DNA from: Bombus terrestris
Lineage: Eukaryota > Arthropoda > Insecta > Hymenoptera > Apidae
NCBI RefSeq assembly: GCF_910591885.1
Contig: NC_063275.1
Location: forward strand, 12,078,501 to 12,142,500
DNA: 64,000 nt
Direction: 5' to 3'
Shown here: positions 1-12,790 of the stretch, in pieces
Numbering within the stretch: position 1 is the stretch's first letter
Layout of the letters: each line of letters opens with the position of its first letter
Program-made: the position numbers and the translations under genes
The notes under the pieces: generated by a model
Told to the model about the DNA's origin: nothing
Databases searched by the model: none
The model's input: only the letters and a program-made list of their open reading frames with translations

Positions 1-2462
1 CTGATAGATCCATTTGTACCACACATAAGTGAATGCATAAAATCTCAACATGTGAAGGTAAATTTATTATATTCTTATTGTAAATAATAATCGTGATCAA
101 TTGTTTAATATGTTGATATTATATTTTTTCAGCTAAGCACATTAGCTTTACAGTGTTTAAACTGGTTACTTAAAATGGATTTACTTTCAATACAAGAAAC
201 AATTTCTGATATTTGTTCATCTATCTTTATTATCTTGCATAAATACGCTGCAGCTGGCCTAAGTAAAGGAGATAATTTTGATTTAGTGATGGCTGGTTTT
301 AAATGTATGTCTGTAATTGTTCGTGATGTGAAACAGTATGTAATTAGCATAGATCAGTTGAAAGCCTTGATTATGTATGCTGAACAAGATATGCACAACA
401 GTGATAAGCAAGCAACAGCATTTGGTTTACTCAAAGCGATAATTGCTCGAAAAATGATTCTTCCTGAAATGCATATTGTTATGGAAAAAGTTGCTGCTTT
501 AAGCATTACGTCTGAACTAGAACACGTTAGAGTACAATCTCGCTCCGTTTTTTATTCTTATCTGATGGAATATCCTCTTGGTAAACATTTACAGAAACAT
601 ATAGCATTTTATTTGACGCAGGTTAGCTATGAAATGCAACCAGGTCGTCTTAGTGCTTTAGAGATGATTTACAGTATTGTTACAGGATTTCCAGTAGTAA
701 GTACATTTAGTTTTTTCATTCTTCCTCTTTTTCAGTCGATTAAAAGAAACAAATCAAACTCATAACTTATATATCAATCATAATTTCAGAAAACTCTGGT
801 CTTGAAGTCAGATATCATTTTTATAATGGTGGGTGTAAGATTGATAAATGATGATGATCCAACATGTCGCAAGTTGTGCGCTAAATGTATTAAGGAAATG
901 ATTACACGTATACCTTATAATAACAGAAGCAAACTTTTTGATATACTTGTAGCGTGGTTAAAAGATCTTAAGGTAAATTAATTGAAATTAAATCTTAAGA
1001 GTACATGTTTAACGTTATAAAATTACTTGATTACGTGTTATTTTAGGTAATGCATCGAACATTGGGTGCTCAGTTATGCGGTATATTTGTAACAGTAGAA
1101 AAGGACACTTTTAAGTCTCGTTTAGATGAAATATTACCGCTTCTTTTGAAACAATTTCATGCAGATTTTAATGATAGCAATGAACCTGGTCGTTTTGTGA
1201 AGTTACATACAGAAAAGGAAATGCAATTAAAGAAAAAGCATTATATCAAAGATCCAGAGAGAATGAAAGATCATCATATGTTTCAAGTGTTGCAATTGTT
1301 ACTAAAAATATCGGCAAATTGTACGGCATTTCTCAAAAGTGAAGAATATAAAAATGCTATTCGTTCATTTGCTGGTATGTTTAATGTGTTACTATATTAC
1401 CTAATTCATTAGTGTTTAATATTAACAGAATTTTGTGTATTTCAGAATATAGTCAGTCCTTATTAGCACATCCTCATGCATGGGTGCGTTTAGCAGCGTC
1501 TCAACTGATCGGATTTATTTTAGCTGCTCTTGACGTTGATAAAATTATAGACCTTTTAGAAAACCCTGAAAAATGTGAAGCAGAAACCAGTTACATGTAT
1601 TCCGATCCTACTACCGTTATAAAAAGTTTAAGTTTAGACCTAATTGCGCAACTACAGCCTGATATGACGTTAGAAGAATTAGCCGATCAGACTGTTAAAA
1701 ATTTAATTTTTATCGCGAGAATATTAAAGTCTGTAAAACAGATTAATACTGCTACAGATCAAGTCAATGAAATGAAAGATAAAGATAAGAACCAGTTATC
1801 ACTTCCTTGGCTTATTAGAAGGCTGAGAAAGGCTGTAAATATAGAAATAACCCAAGCTCCTAAGTCAATAACAGTGGTACAGTACCCATCATTATCCTTA
1901 TATATACTTCCTTATAATGTTAAATAAATAATTAGAATACAAGTGATGTTTCTTTTTTCAGCGGACTGCTTTCTTTAAGTGGGTTGGCGCTGTTGTGGCT
2001 ACAATACCCATGGAATATTTAAATGTGGTACTTTTCAATATTATGTCACCAATTGTGCGTGAAATATCTACTACAGAAGAACAAAATACCACTTTAAGAC
2101 GATTAGCTAAAGAAGCAAGTGTGATGATTAAGAAACGATTAGATAGCGAAGAATATACTAGATTATTGAGTCGAATACAACAGAATTTGGATATTAAAAA
2201 AGCAGAAAGAAAGATGATGCGTACGCAGCAGGTAAATTTGTTACATTTTTATCTTTTCTGTGAAATAAGTGGTAAGAAATGATTAAGAGTACTAACATTT
2301 TTTTTATTACAGTTTGTAACGGATCCAGAATTAGCTGCCAAACGTAAAATTGCAAGACAGCAGAAAAAGAAAGAAGCTAAAAAAAGGAAATCTGACAGAG
2401 TGACAGGGAAGAAAAGGACGAAAAAACACGCAAGAAAAGAAGTCGATTTGGATATTATATAA
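1..2462 (+). CDS. UTP20: UTP20, C-terminal part (last seven exons)
   Basis: This is the 3' end of the gene for the nucleolar U3 snoRNP / small-subunit processome protein UTP20, a very large HEAT-repeat scaffold needed for 18S rRNA processing. The gene continues upstream of the window. Exons that join in frame: 1-57, 133-696, 790-972, 1047-1374, 1446-1876, 1962-2231 and 2313-2462. Together they encode about 660 residues and the stop TAA. All introns are short (about 70-95 bases) and GT-AG. Diagnostic stretches are LLAHPHAWVRLAASQLIG (exon 5), RTAFFKWVGA (exon 6) and the lysine-rich tail FVTDPELAAKRK at the start of exon 7, which matches the basic C-terminal tail of UTP20 homologues. The rest is helical, HEAT-like sequence. 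Family knowledge: the full protein is about 2,500-2,800 residues, so roughly a quarter is present. I see no frame break. Confidence 0.93.
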
Positions 2463-3470
2463 ATATTTTAAAAGTAATTGTTACCATAAAACATTTTGTC
2501 AAGAAAATATTTATTTGTCAGGTTGATGGTATCTTTAGAATAATTGCAAATTTAATGTATATACATATGCAATTTACGTCATACTATATCTTTTCAAATA
2601 TAGATAATATGTAGATTTTATACATAAACATGTACATATGTATGAATGTCTTTAATTATTTTTTAATAATACTAAATGAACATTGATTGTATAACAAGAA
2701 AATACAGTAATTCATATTATATTAAAAAATATTAGGTTGAGTTATAAGTTCATTTTGCTATATAAATCTATTTTTGTGATAAAATCTATTTCACGAAAAA
2801 CTAACTTATTTTGTTCCTAAATATTCTATAAATGTAATTTCTATAAATATCATATCTTCTATAAAAAAAATTCAGAGGGGCATATTTTTACATTCTTCAA
2901 ATAATTTTTATAAAATTTTTTCACATCCATACCCTGGTGAAGATGAAGGATAAACGAATTTACTACTCAACTCAATATAATTGAAATCAGACCTTTCTAC
3001 AATATATATAATTATCCTTATACACAAAGATATTCAAAATTTAATTGCTGTAATTTATTTTATAAATGTCTGATCACATTGATCAATGATTTGCATTAAA
3101 AATTTCAAAAGGCTGTTTACAGTTTTAATAATCTTTGAACATTGTTGGACATCGTAAAACCTATTTTATTTTACAGTACATAAATCTAGTTTATTTATGT
3201 ATTGTAATAAGGGACTTATCCGCTCTTAACAACTTCCTCAAAGGATACATATAATTAAAAAGCTTTTTATTATCAAGTGACCGTGATCACATGAATACAT
3301 TAAAAACAATGCACGTAAGTGCAAAGTTTTGTGTAATAATACAGTATCGAAGCATTGGCAAACGGGGTCTTTTTATTTCTTGAATTTTGAAATGCTTATA
3401 AGCAAGGGCTTAACTATGGTTTAGTAGTATTCGCGCTTATCGAGTAATTCACGTTATCGGCGGTAGGTCG
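2463..3470. other. intergenic spacer between UTP20 and the first P450
   Basis: About 1 kb of AT-rich DNA holding the UTP20 3' UTR and the upstream region of the next gene. I see no open frame with a protein-like composition. A TTAGGTTG string near 2734 resembles a mariner terminal repeat, but I found no matching inverted end. Confidence 0.6.
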
Positions 3471-3471
3471 G

Positions 3472-3478
3472 TATAAAA
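3472..3478 (+). promoter_or_regulatory. candidate TATA box of the plus-strand P450
   Basis: The sequence TATAAAA lies in the context CGGTATAAAAAGC, about 170 bases upstream of the P450 start codon at 3646. A transcription start about 30 bases downstream would leave a 5' UTR of roughly 140 bases with no other ATG in frame with the gene. Position and consensus support it; there is no transcript evidence. Confidence 0.5.
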
Positions 3479-3645
3479 AGCTGAAACTGGAATTGAAACG
3501 TGAGAATTAACATATTAGTTGTGGGCGAAAAATTTCAACCTATCGATCTATCGTCCAGTCGTTCTTCGGGAGAACCAATTTTAGTTCGAAGGTTTTCATT
3601 GATCGCTCGAGTACCGAATCGTAAGTTCGTGTGGGACGTTGCAGG

Positions 3646-6600
3646 ATGTTTGCCACCGTGTTGCTAGCAATAGTAACGCTGATATTATTAATTATTTATT
3701 TAGTAGTCGGACAACATACGAGAAAAACCCCACCAGGTAATCAAAGTTATTTCTTATTAATTATATCGAGTCACGTTGCTTAGTCGACATTCTACAAAAT
3801 TAGTGTATGGATCATTATACACCAAATCAGTAATTTATTTCAATAATTTTAACGTAACCTTCATTTCGGATATACAATATAGTCAAGAGTTTTATCTTGT
3901 TAATATTTATAATTTTTGGTTTTTATAGTAAAATAAAATTGACGATAATAATGTGTTATGTTAAGAAGATTAAAAATATTAGATTATTATTAATCATGAT
4001 AAGTTTTTATAATTTTTTATTGAGATATGAAATCATTAATTTAATTAATATTTCATCAAGATAAATGAACTAGAAGAGTTAATCTACCAATGAAGCCGTT
4101 AGCTGTGAATGTAAATCATGCGGATGTATACACTACTCGGGTTGATTGGGTCACTGAGCTGGTTTAAATTAGCGTCTTTATTGTTCATCTAATGAGACTA
4201 ATCCTCTTGAGGCTTATCTATTTTGTCCGAACTAAGTTCAGAAATTGTTATTCTTTATACAAAATATGTGTTGTACTAAAATTCGCATATATACTTGAAT
4301 TTAGAGTAATAAAATGATCTATAATACGTTTTTGACACTGATTATAAAATCTTCGAAATATTATTATCATAATATCGATATCTATAATATTGTTTATAAT
4401 TTTTATTTAGTACATATTTATTTTATTATATAAATAAATTAGTATTATTTATTTTCAATTGCTATTCAATTCAATAGCATTTATAAAATAAAGCCCTTTG
4501 AATTTTTCATCCCTTTCTATTCTACTTAAAACTTAAATAATTATTTTTTAATGCTCTAATCTCCGTTCTTGAAATTAGTACTTTTTATAAAAGAACAAAT
4601 GAATATAAAATTTAAAAAATTAATACTATAGATAATAGTATATCGTATTCTTCATATAATATATAGTATTTTTTCTTCCTCTTTTTTTTAAAGTTTCATT
4701 ATTTTTTAGGGCCATTCTCGTGGCCGATTTTCGGCAATCATTTTCTAATGAAGCGTTTGATTCGTGAATTTGGGGGACAACACGAAGCATTTCTAGAACT
4801 TTCGAAACGTTATGCCAGCGATGTGATAAGCGTGACTATAGGTAATGAAAAAGTACTGATCGTTTCTGGAAGCAAACTATGTGAAACAGTACTGAAGAAT
4901 GAGGAATTCGATGGACGACCTTGGAACGAATTTATCAAACTTCGAAATATGGGCAAAAAGCAAGGTATCAGAATTCAAGACTATTTTTAATAGACCAGTT
5001 GAATTAGTGTTTGAATCGGAAAAAATTGTAAACAGCAAATTTTTAGGCACAAGATGTTTTGAAAGATCATTCGAATAAAAAAAGAGCATATTTTGATGAT
5101 TTTTATTCATTTGCAAGTCAACATATAGACTGATATTAATTTTATAAGTCTCATTTTGTAGATCTTCCCAATGCCTACATTTTTCAATTGAAACTCTTTT
5201 CTGTAAAATCATTATGTTTCTTTCAGTACGCGAAAAATCCGTTTTTCGACCCTTTATGCTCTCTTTAAACAATAGCGTTCGTCTTTCACGAGTTTCAAAT
5301 ATGTACGTTTCATTTCTAATGACCTTCTGTGACCCACTGATGACCTACCATTTTGTGCAAAAAATTGCTTTTTATGATTTTTCCTGATTCAAAATTTAAT
5401 TCGTTTAATCTATAAATAAATTATAAATATTTGGTTTCACAATGTATTTAAAATTCGAATTTTCCTTTTATAATTCCTAGAATAAGTAGTAAAACATTAA
5501 ATATATTATTTATCTCGTGTTATTTTCTTTTCATATAATAATAATTTTATATTTTGTTACTTTGCATAAATAATAATTCCAAAGACACTTAAAAATGATG
5601 AGTGTTCGAACTCATGTATATATATATCTATTCCAAATTACATACTGTTTACTAATGTTTCTATTTTAATACATATGCTTCATACTTCTAGTGTTCTAAA
5701 TTAAGTTGTAGTTATAAAGATATTCAGAAAATAAAATTACGAATGTGATTACAATATCGATAAAAATAAAAAGCGTAAGAAGAAATATATCATCATCAAA
5801 TAAATATGTAGCCGTACAAATATCTATTTTAAATGGAATGCGAAATTTAGCTACAACAATTATGCTAACAACAATTAATTTTCCATAAAGATTTATCTTT
5901 AAAAATTATTTTATTTCCAATTGTGTTAACATATATGAAAAATCGCTTGCTGAAACTTTATTTCTATTAATTTGGATAATCAACGTCCTGCTGTAACTAC
6001 GTATTATAATATTTCGCAATATAGCAGATGTGCAAAATAGATGCAACTTGATTCGAATATTAGCGATATTATCGTTTCCTGTTATTGTCGATAGGCATCA
6101 CAATGAACGACGGAGGAGAATGGAAGGAATTACGGAGCTGGATGTTGCGGACCATGAGGGTTTTCGGTTTTGGAAAACGCGAGATGGCGCAAATGATTAG
6201 AAAAGAATTGACCTTATTTTTGAATGAGATGAGTACAGAGGGTCCGCAGATACTAAAACCATTGATTACACCGACTGTGATAAACGTCCTTTGGTTTTTG
6301 ACGACGGGAGAATCATTCAGCAGGGGCGAAAGGTACATAAATACATGTGTTCTATTGGATTTCTCTACTTTGTGTAGCATCGTTTTCACGTATTCGGTTT
6401 TCCATACGTATAAACGACTTGTTGGAATCGTTTACACGTTTGCTTAAATTTCTTTTTTTTTCTATGTAATGTAAGTTAATTATATTATTCATGGAAACAT
6501 GTTTTACTTTCTTTATTTAGAATTGTTACAAAATCTTTTGAAGATTTTGAATTCAAAAGACAGAAATAGAACAGAAGAACGGAAAGAAATGATTTTATTT

Positions 6601-8598
6601 TATTGTTGCTTTGTAAAATTCGCTTCATTTATGAAGAATTATTATTGCTTTATATTTCTTCTTTGAAAGAAAGGACAAAAAACACGCAATAAATCATTAT
6701 AGAAACGAAAGTAATGATTTACAAGAATTTAGAAGCGAGACATAAAGTAGGTCACATACTTAATATACATTCAATCCTGATTAATTGTTCTTTCCAATGC
6801 AGAATAGACTCTTTTATCAAGTTGATGGAAACTCGAGCAAAAGTCTTTGACATGATGGGCGGACTTATCTCTGCTTTCCCTTGGATTCGTTACATTGCAC
6901 CCGAGTTCTCAGGATACAATCTTTTGTGTACACTGAACAAACAACTCAAGGACTTCTTAATGGTGTGTCCATGATGTAAATCAATTATGATATTACATTT
7001 ATTAAATACGCTGTTTAACAATCAATCTGTTATACGTGAATGTCTTTTTTTGTACAGGAAACTATCATTGAGCATAAGAAGAAATACAAGCCTGGAAGTG
7101 AAGCAGATGTAATTGACATGTTCCTTCATGAAATGAAAAACCATGGGGAATCTAGCCCTATCTTCACTGGTGCGATCAAGTTTATAAGTTATTTCATTTA
7201 TATTCATAAACACATTCATATCTTTTAATTCTATCAGAATTTCATCTACTGTAAAAAATATTAGTATTTTTCATAGAACTGAAAAATGGATAATTTTTAA
7301 TTTCCCTTTGGTTCTAAGAATACTGATGTTATATACTGATAGAAATATCCACGAAAGAGAAAGTATTCTCATTAGAAATTGTCGCCTATCAAACGTATAA
7401 GTTTGTTTTCTTACATAACATATTTTTCAGATGACCAATTGGTGGTACTGTTGATTGATCTTTTCCTTGCTGGTTTTACGACCACGAGTCTAACCTTGGA
7501 CTTTCTGTTATTAACTATGACGGTGTATCAGGATGTGCAGCATAAAGTACAAAAGGAAATCGACTCGGTGATATCGCGTGACAGACTTCCTGAAATGGAG
7601 GATAAAGCGAAGTAATCAAATTTCCTGTTAAATGTTCGAACTTATCTATGTAAAAATGTGGATTTAGCTGAAATCACTAATTCCTTTAATTTTTTGTTGA
7701 ATCTTCTATCTTATGTTTCTTGTACAATTTTTGTCGTAATTCCTGCGTAGAAGAGTAAAAGTTGAATGTTCGATGAAGAGATTAGAGTAATGGAGTATGC
7801 GAGAAAAATGAAATTTTTTACTGTTATAGGCTTCCATATGTGGAGGCTGTAATAAGCGAAGTGCAACGAATGTGGCCAGTATTCCCTATAATTGGGCCGC
7901 GACGAGTTCTGCACGATACGATTCTTGACAAGTACACGGTACCAAGGGATACCACCATTTTAGTCAATATGTACTCCATCAATAAGGATCCTAATATCTA
8001 TCCAGAGCCAGACAAGTTCATGCCTGAAAGGTTTATTAAAAACGACGTCTTCGAGCCAGATACATATTCTCTGCAATTTGGAAAAGGTATAAAATAGATT
8101 AGAACTTGCAAAATGTATTTTACAAATATTCAAAAATCTTCTACCATCGTAGAATTGTAAAAATTTCTTAAAATATGTAGTCCACATCAATTTATCGTCA
8201 TTTTATCACGGTACATAACAACGTAAATGAGATAATAGCGCTGTTCATTCATGTTTCCGGATGTCTCTATAAAAGTTAGGAATATCTTTCACGAAGTTAA
8301 TTAATGCAGTTATTATGAGCTAAACGAAACAGTGACACAAAAAGCTGGTTTCATTATGATCATTAAAAAGATGATTTTATTTATCGATACTTTCTATAGT
8401 CTTATGCGTTTGTCTCCAGGAAGAAGACGATGTCCAGGCGAGGTACTGGCGAAGTCCGCACTATTCATTTTGTTTACAGGCATAATGCAGAATTATAATC
8501 TACGTCCAGTTCCCGGCAAAGGACCAAATTCTGTAGAAATTATATATGGCCTGACATCGTCCCCAAAGCCTTATGAGGTACTCGTGACGCCACGATAA
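3646..8598 (+). CDS. cytochrome P450, CYP2 clan (CYP305/CYP15-like), complete, 8 exons
   Basis: Exons: 3646-3736, 4710-4964, 6095-6332, 6803-6962, 7058-7169, 7431-7611, 7830-8086 and 8420-8598. They total 1,473 bases and encode 490 residues, normal for a microsomal P450. The first ~22 residues form a hydrophobic ER anchor, followed by the PPGP hinge (about 29-32). C-helix W125KELR. I-helix LAGFTTTS (298-305), where the usual acidic residue before the conserved Thr is replaced by Thr. K-helix E356VQR. PERF at 411-414. Heme loop FGKGRRRCPGE with Cys436 as iron ligand. The protein should be a membrane-bound monooxygenase fed electrons by CPR. GRP and FGFGKREM motifs and the intron plan suit the CYP15/CYP305 group, which includes methyl farnesoate epoxidase of juvenile hormone synthesis. 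The exact family is not proven. It points toward another P450 on the opposite strand that shares five intron positions. Confidence 0.92.
3737..6094 (+). other. large introns 1 and 2 of the plus-strand P450
   Basis: Intron 1 covers 3737-4709 and intron 2 covers 4965-6094, with exon 2 between them. Both are AT-rich with normal GT and AG ends. A minus-strand open frame at 4877-5272 overlaps exon 2 and intron 2; it has no recognisable product and I treat it as chance. I see no repeat or mobile element. Confidence 0.7.
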
Positions 8599-8769
8599 TA
8601 ATACTTGCAGTCCTCGTTCTTGATATATGTATAATTTTTTGCTAAATTTCTTACACTTATAACTTCCATGTATCACGTGATTAACAGGAAGTACGTTTAT
8701 TCCTACAGAAAATTTCTATGTGATAATGTTCATGGTAAATGAAAAAAATGCTAATTAATCAGTATGAAG

Positions 8770-8783
8770 AATAAAACAATAAA
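8770..8783 (+). terminator. polyadenylation signals of the plus-strand P450
   Basis: Two AATAAA hexamers (8770-8775 and 8778-8783) lie about 175 bases after the stop codon, a normal distance for a 3' UTR. Confidence 0.55.
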
Positions 8784-9521
8784 GACAAGATAAAATATAT
8801 TGTTCTGTACATTTGTTTTAGTATCCAAGCTGGATATACCTATTTTTATTTGTTCGATTTATTGTTTTAATGATAAAGATGTTGCCGATGTACGTTAAAT
8901 GTGACGTTTCTCTGTTTTGAAGTAGCTCCACCCGTAGATAGAAGCTCGGTTTGTTTGACTTCAACAAATTTTTCTCTTGAATATTGTTTATTGTTTCTAC
9001 CGCGTGAAAGTCGCTTTACGCGTCGTTTTACGTGTTCGACGAAATCAGTTCGTTTCGCAGAAGTCCAAATGTACCTTCGCTCGCACGCCACGTGGCGATT
9101 CGATCCTTTTATATTAGGTTTCAACATGCCTGTCAAATATTTCCTTGTCACTGGGAAATAGATTCTGTAAAGCTAATAAAAATTATGTAGTTTGTATTTA
9201 AATATTGAAGATGATTCTTTTTCTTCTCAAAATTTTTTTATTATATATTTGAAGTAATTAAGAAATCATACACTCGGAGATATTACTTAATAAATAGAAT
9301 AAAAACATTTCTCTATTAAATAATATAAAGCACATTTCTCGACTCTGGTGTTTAATGAATTATCTTGAATCGCCATCGTCTAAGCGTATCCTAATTGTTA
9401 TGTACAGAATAGCAATTTATTCTTAGAAGACTATTCACAATTTTCAGTTATATAATTTCCAGTTTTCATATTTGTATTCAATAAAATTATTAAAACATAT
9501 AGGTCATATTACACTTAACAT

Positions 9522-9527
9522 TTTATT
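9522..9527 (-). terminator. polyadenylation signal of the minus-strand P450
   Basis: AATAAA on the minus strand, only about 18 bases past the stop codon at 9545. That is unusually close. A second minus-strand AATAAA lies near 9416-9421 and could be used instead. Confidence 0.4.
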
Positions 9528-9544
9528 CTAATTATCTATAATAT

Positions 9545-12072
9545 TTACATTGTAGAGCAGTTTATAACGTCGGATCTCGCCGTAAGCTTGAGGTAATAAG
9601 ATTTCGGTGATATAGTGAAACCATCGTATCCATTTGGATCGGGTTCGCCGTGCTCTGGTGAAATTTCAATGTCGAAGTAATGTATAACGTAGGCGAAGAA
9701 TAAGAATAAGGATGTCCGGGCTAGCATTTCACCCGGACAACGTCTTTTACCTAAAAGGCAGAACGACATCATTAATTCTAGAACATTTTACCTCAGAATA
9801 TGCAAAGACTTCAAATATTTACATCTACAACACTATCCATTGAATTTCTATTTAAATGACGACTATTTAGCTTAACTTAAAAAATTTGATTTTATCTGAT
9901 GAATTATTTCCGGATTAATGAGCTGTGTGTATACAGGTGTATGTATACATAATGAGATTCGAAAATGTTTCAAGTGAAAAGAAACGAATCAAATTTGTCA
10001 AGATGAAATTCCAGTTCTTACAGAATATTTTATACAAATTTTATAGTGAGAAAGATTTGTGTATGGAGACTGACCTAAACCAAATGGTATACTAGCATTA
10101 TTTTGACAGAATCGGCCATTTGCGTCGAGAAATCGCTGTGGTCGAAACTCTTCTGGATGATCCCAATAAGCTGGATCATTTAGCGCACTATGGAAATCCA
10201 GGAGAATTATAGTATCCTAAAATAACATAATAAAAAATACATAGACTGATGTTTTTATTCGGGATATTTATATTTGTAATACTTGCTTTAGGTATACTAT
10301 ATCCGCCGAAAGTTACGTCCTTCATAGTCTTGTGAGGTACTCCAAGTGGCGCCAAGATCAAATATCTCTGTACCTATCGTAATAATGATCTATTTATATA
10401 ATTCAAAAGAAAAAAGTGCAATGGATCAGTAGCTATGATAATAAAAAGCGCGGAGTCTTATGGTTATAGTATAATTTATTCCAGTTATCAATTACTTCCG
10501 CAAGAAACGATTCCATCATAGGTAGCGATGAATAATCTTCTAAAGTAGGGGATCTTAATCTGCCTACGACTGTATCTAGTTCTTCCTGGAGTATCTTAAT
10601 CCATTCAGAGTTTAAAGATAAAAATAGGAAAGTGGTCGCTAAAGTATCTGTCGTAGTCTTCGAACCGGCTAAAAAGAGGTCCAGGCATAGGACCAATAAA
10701 TTTTCCCCTTTTAAACAATTAAATTATTGTTTAGTAACAAATGGGCTATCATATTTTAATCGTATAAATAAAAGGAGATACTCACGATCAAAAATGGAAT
10801 CATCTTGTTCAGTATTTTTTGAAGAAATCTCTAAAAGAAAAGCATCAATTAAATCCTGCGGTTGATTTCCAGGCAGTCGTCTTTCATGGATATTAATCTC
10901 CTCGTCTAAGAAATTCCAAAGCTTATGAAGTATTCTCATTAAATCATTGTAACCAGATAATTCTGGTATAATGAAGCGTAGAAATGGCATTTGCGAAACA
11001 ATGCCACCCATTGTGTCCATCAATCTACGAGAAGAAGCATATGAATACACTCGTGTAAGTATGCAAATTTATATTTACATTCGTATAACATACACCTTAT
11101 GCACTCTTAACTACGATGTGATGATATTAAAAAAAAATCTGTTTCAAATTACCTGAAGGCATCGTGAACAGTCTCGAGAATTTCTACTAATTTCTCGTTT
11201 TCATAATCAAATCTGTGTCCAGCGAACATAAACCAAAGAGAATTCAAAACTGCAATATCGAAAGCTGTATGCATTAGTACTGGACCTTTGGCACTGGCAC
11301 GAAGAAGATAATTCACAAGATTGTCAGCTTCGACAATCAGCTGTTGCTCCATAATTGCTTGACCTAGGCCAAAGGTCCTGAGGTGGCGCATCGTGAAACG
11401 GCGACACTGAGACCACTGTGGTCCTTCCGTGAATAAAATTCCTATCAAAATATATTAATGAGAATATGTTAAATTTGAAGCGAATATTCTAAATATAACT
11501 AAAGTAATCTAATTGTGAATTAAAAAAAAAAACTAACATTACCTACCCTTCCTTTTTCCAAACGCACGGACTCTGAAGAAGAATCCATCCGGTCTTCCAT
11601 TGAATTCTTCTTGAAGAAGAACTTTTTTTACCAGATCGTACGTCGAAATCACAACGGCTTTCTGATTCCCTAATTTCAAACCCAGAATCGGCCCGTAGGT
11701 TTTCGTCAGGTCTTGAAGAGCCAAGTAACTGTATTTGCGTTTCAGTTTCAATCTTCGAAACGTGAAGAAGCAACCGATCACTGGCAGCCATTTTGGGCCT
11801 ATCCGAATATTGAATAAAATGCAAATATTAAAGAAACTGACGAAGTATTTTAATTTATTAGACTAACTAAATAAGTTTAAGCAATTGTTATTACTCTCAT
11901 AAAATATGTCTTAGATTTTATAAAAAAGATTAAAGTTAGAAATTAATATGTTTGCTATTAATTACACATTGATTGTTCACTGACCAGGAGGAAAGTTGTG
12001 CGGTTTGATGCAATCATAAACGCCAAACATAAAAAGGAGTATAAGGAGAAGAGAGATGGTCGCGTAGAGCAT
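9545..12072 (-). CDS. cytochrome P450, CYP2 clan (CYP15/CYP305-like), complete, 8 exons
   Basis: Exons, 5' to 3' on the minus strand: 12072-11985, 11798-11547, 11441-11153, 11024-10786, 10707-10496, 10373-10287, 10216-10075 and 9750-9545. They total 1,515 bases and encode 504 residues. An N-terminal hydrophobic anchor is followed by FPPGPKW. C-helix W123SQCR. I-helix LAGSKTTT (302-309), with Lys where an acidic residue is usual. K-helix E360VQR is split across exons 5 and 6. PQRF replaces PERF (415-418). Heme loop FGLGKRRCPGE has Cys441 as ligand. EFNGRPDGFFFRVRAFGKRKG-type sequence after the B-helix resembles insect CYP15/CYP305 proteins, some of which epoxidise methyl farnesoate to juvenile hormone. 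Which of the two it is cannot be settled by eye. Intron 6 needs a GC donor (AAA|GCAAGT) to keep the frame. The gene is convergent with its neighbour at 3646-8598. Confidence 0.92.
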
Positions 12073-12128
12073 CTTGAAATGCACTGATACTTCAGCTCAG
12101 GACTTCAAATGCGGCTACTATACCAAGC

Positions 12129-12135
12129 ATATATA
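12129..12135 (-). promoter_or_regulatory. candidate TATA box of the minus-strand P450
   Basis: TATATAT on the minus strand lies about 57 bases upstream of the start codon at 12072. The spacing fits a short 5' UTR. The region is AT-rich, so the match is only suggestive. Confidence 0.3.
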
Positions 12136-12667
12136 CGTATTGTAACAAAAACGATTCTAGTGGCACTCTGTGATATTATCGGCGTGACATCCATGGCCTC
12201 TGACAAAAATATCTTTTTGTCTGAGACATTCTTTTCATGGTGTTCTTCTCACTCTGTACTCCGTTTGAAAAAATGTTATCTGTTTCTTTTCTTCCTTTTT
12301 TTAGACTATGATACAACAAAAACCCAACGCGAGATAGATCGCTTAGTTGAACTTAACAATCATCGTCCTTTATGTAATATCGTAGAAGAAATTCTTCGGC
12401 GAAAGTCTCCACGCTTTCGATCATAAGAAAAGTACTGTGAATTGTTTATTTAAGAAGAGCAACGATTTCAAATTTGAAACGCTATTTTTGAAAAGATTAA
12501 AGAAGAATGAAAATTTTATTTCGGTATATCTGTGAATTTGGTGGTTGTTAATGGTCTGTGGTTTCTACTTGTCTATTTATAAGCAGTTTACTTATGAAGA
12601 ATGCTTGGTATATTGAATACACGAGGTTAAATTCCTCTCGAAATGAAAGAGAATAACCACAAATATA

Positions 12668-12790
12668 TAGCGGCACATGAGTCAGAGGATAATTCAAATC
12701 ATGTTGTTGTTTACCTCGGAGTATCAAGATCGTTAGATTACAAGTAATGTAAGAACAAATAAACTCCGGGCAAAACAATGTCGCCGCTAC
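12668..12790 (+). mobile_element. small TIR element (MITE-like), copy 1
   Basis: About 123 bases starting TAGCGGCACAT and ending ATGTCGCCGCTAC. The ends are imperfect inverted repeats of one another (GTAGCGGC[G]ACAT). A second copy lies at 58881-59001, about 85% identical by eye over the full length, and both copies share CAACCGTC just past the right end. There is no coding capacity, so it would be mobilised in trans if at all. I could not see a clean target-site duplication. Confidence 0.7.

Larger units (their letters stand above)
8599..9544. other. spacer between the convergent P450 genes
   Basis: About 0.95 kb containing the 3' UTRs of both genes. Around 8900-9110 it is GC-richer and open in both directions (8901-9161 on + and 8867-9151 on -). 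Neither frame has P450 motifs or another recognisable domain. It is either decayed coding sequence or chance. Confidence 0.5.
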
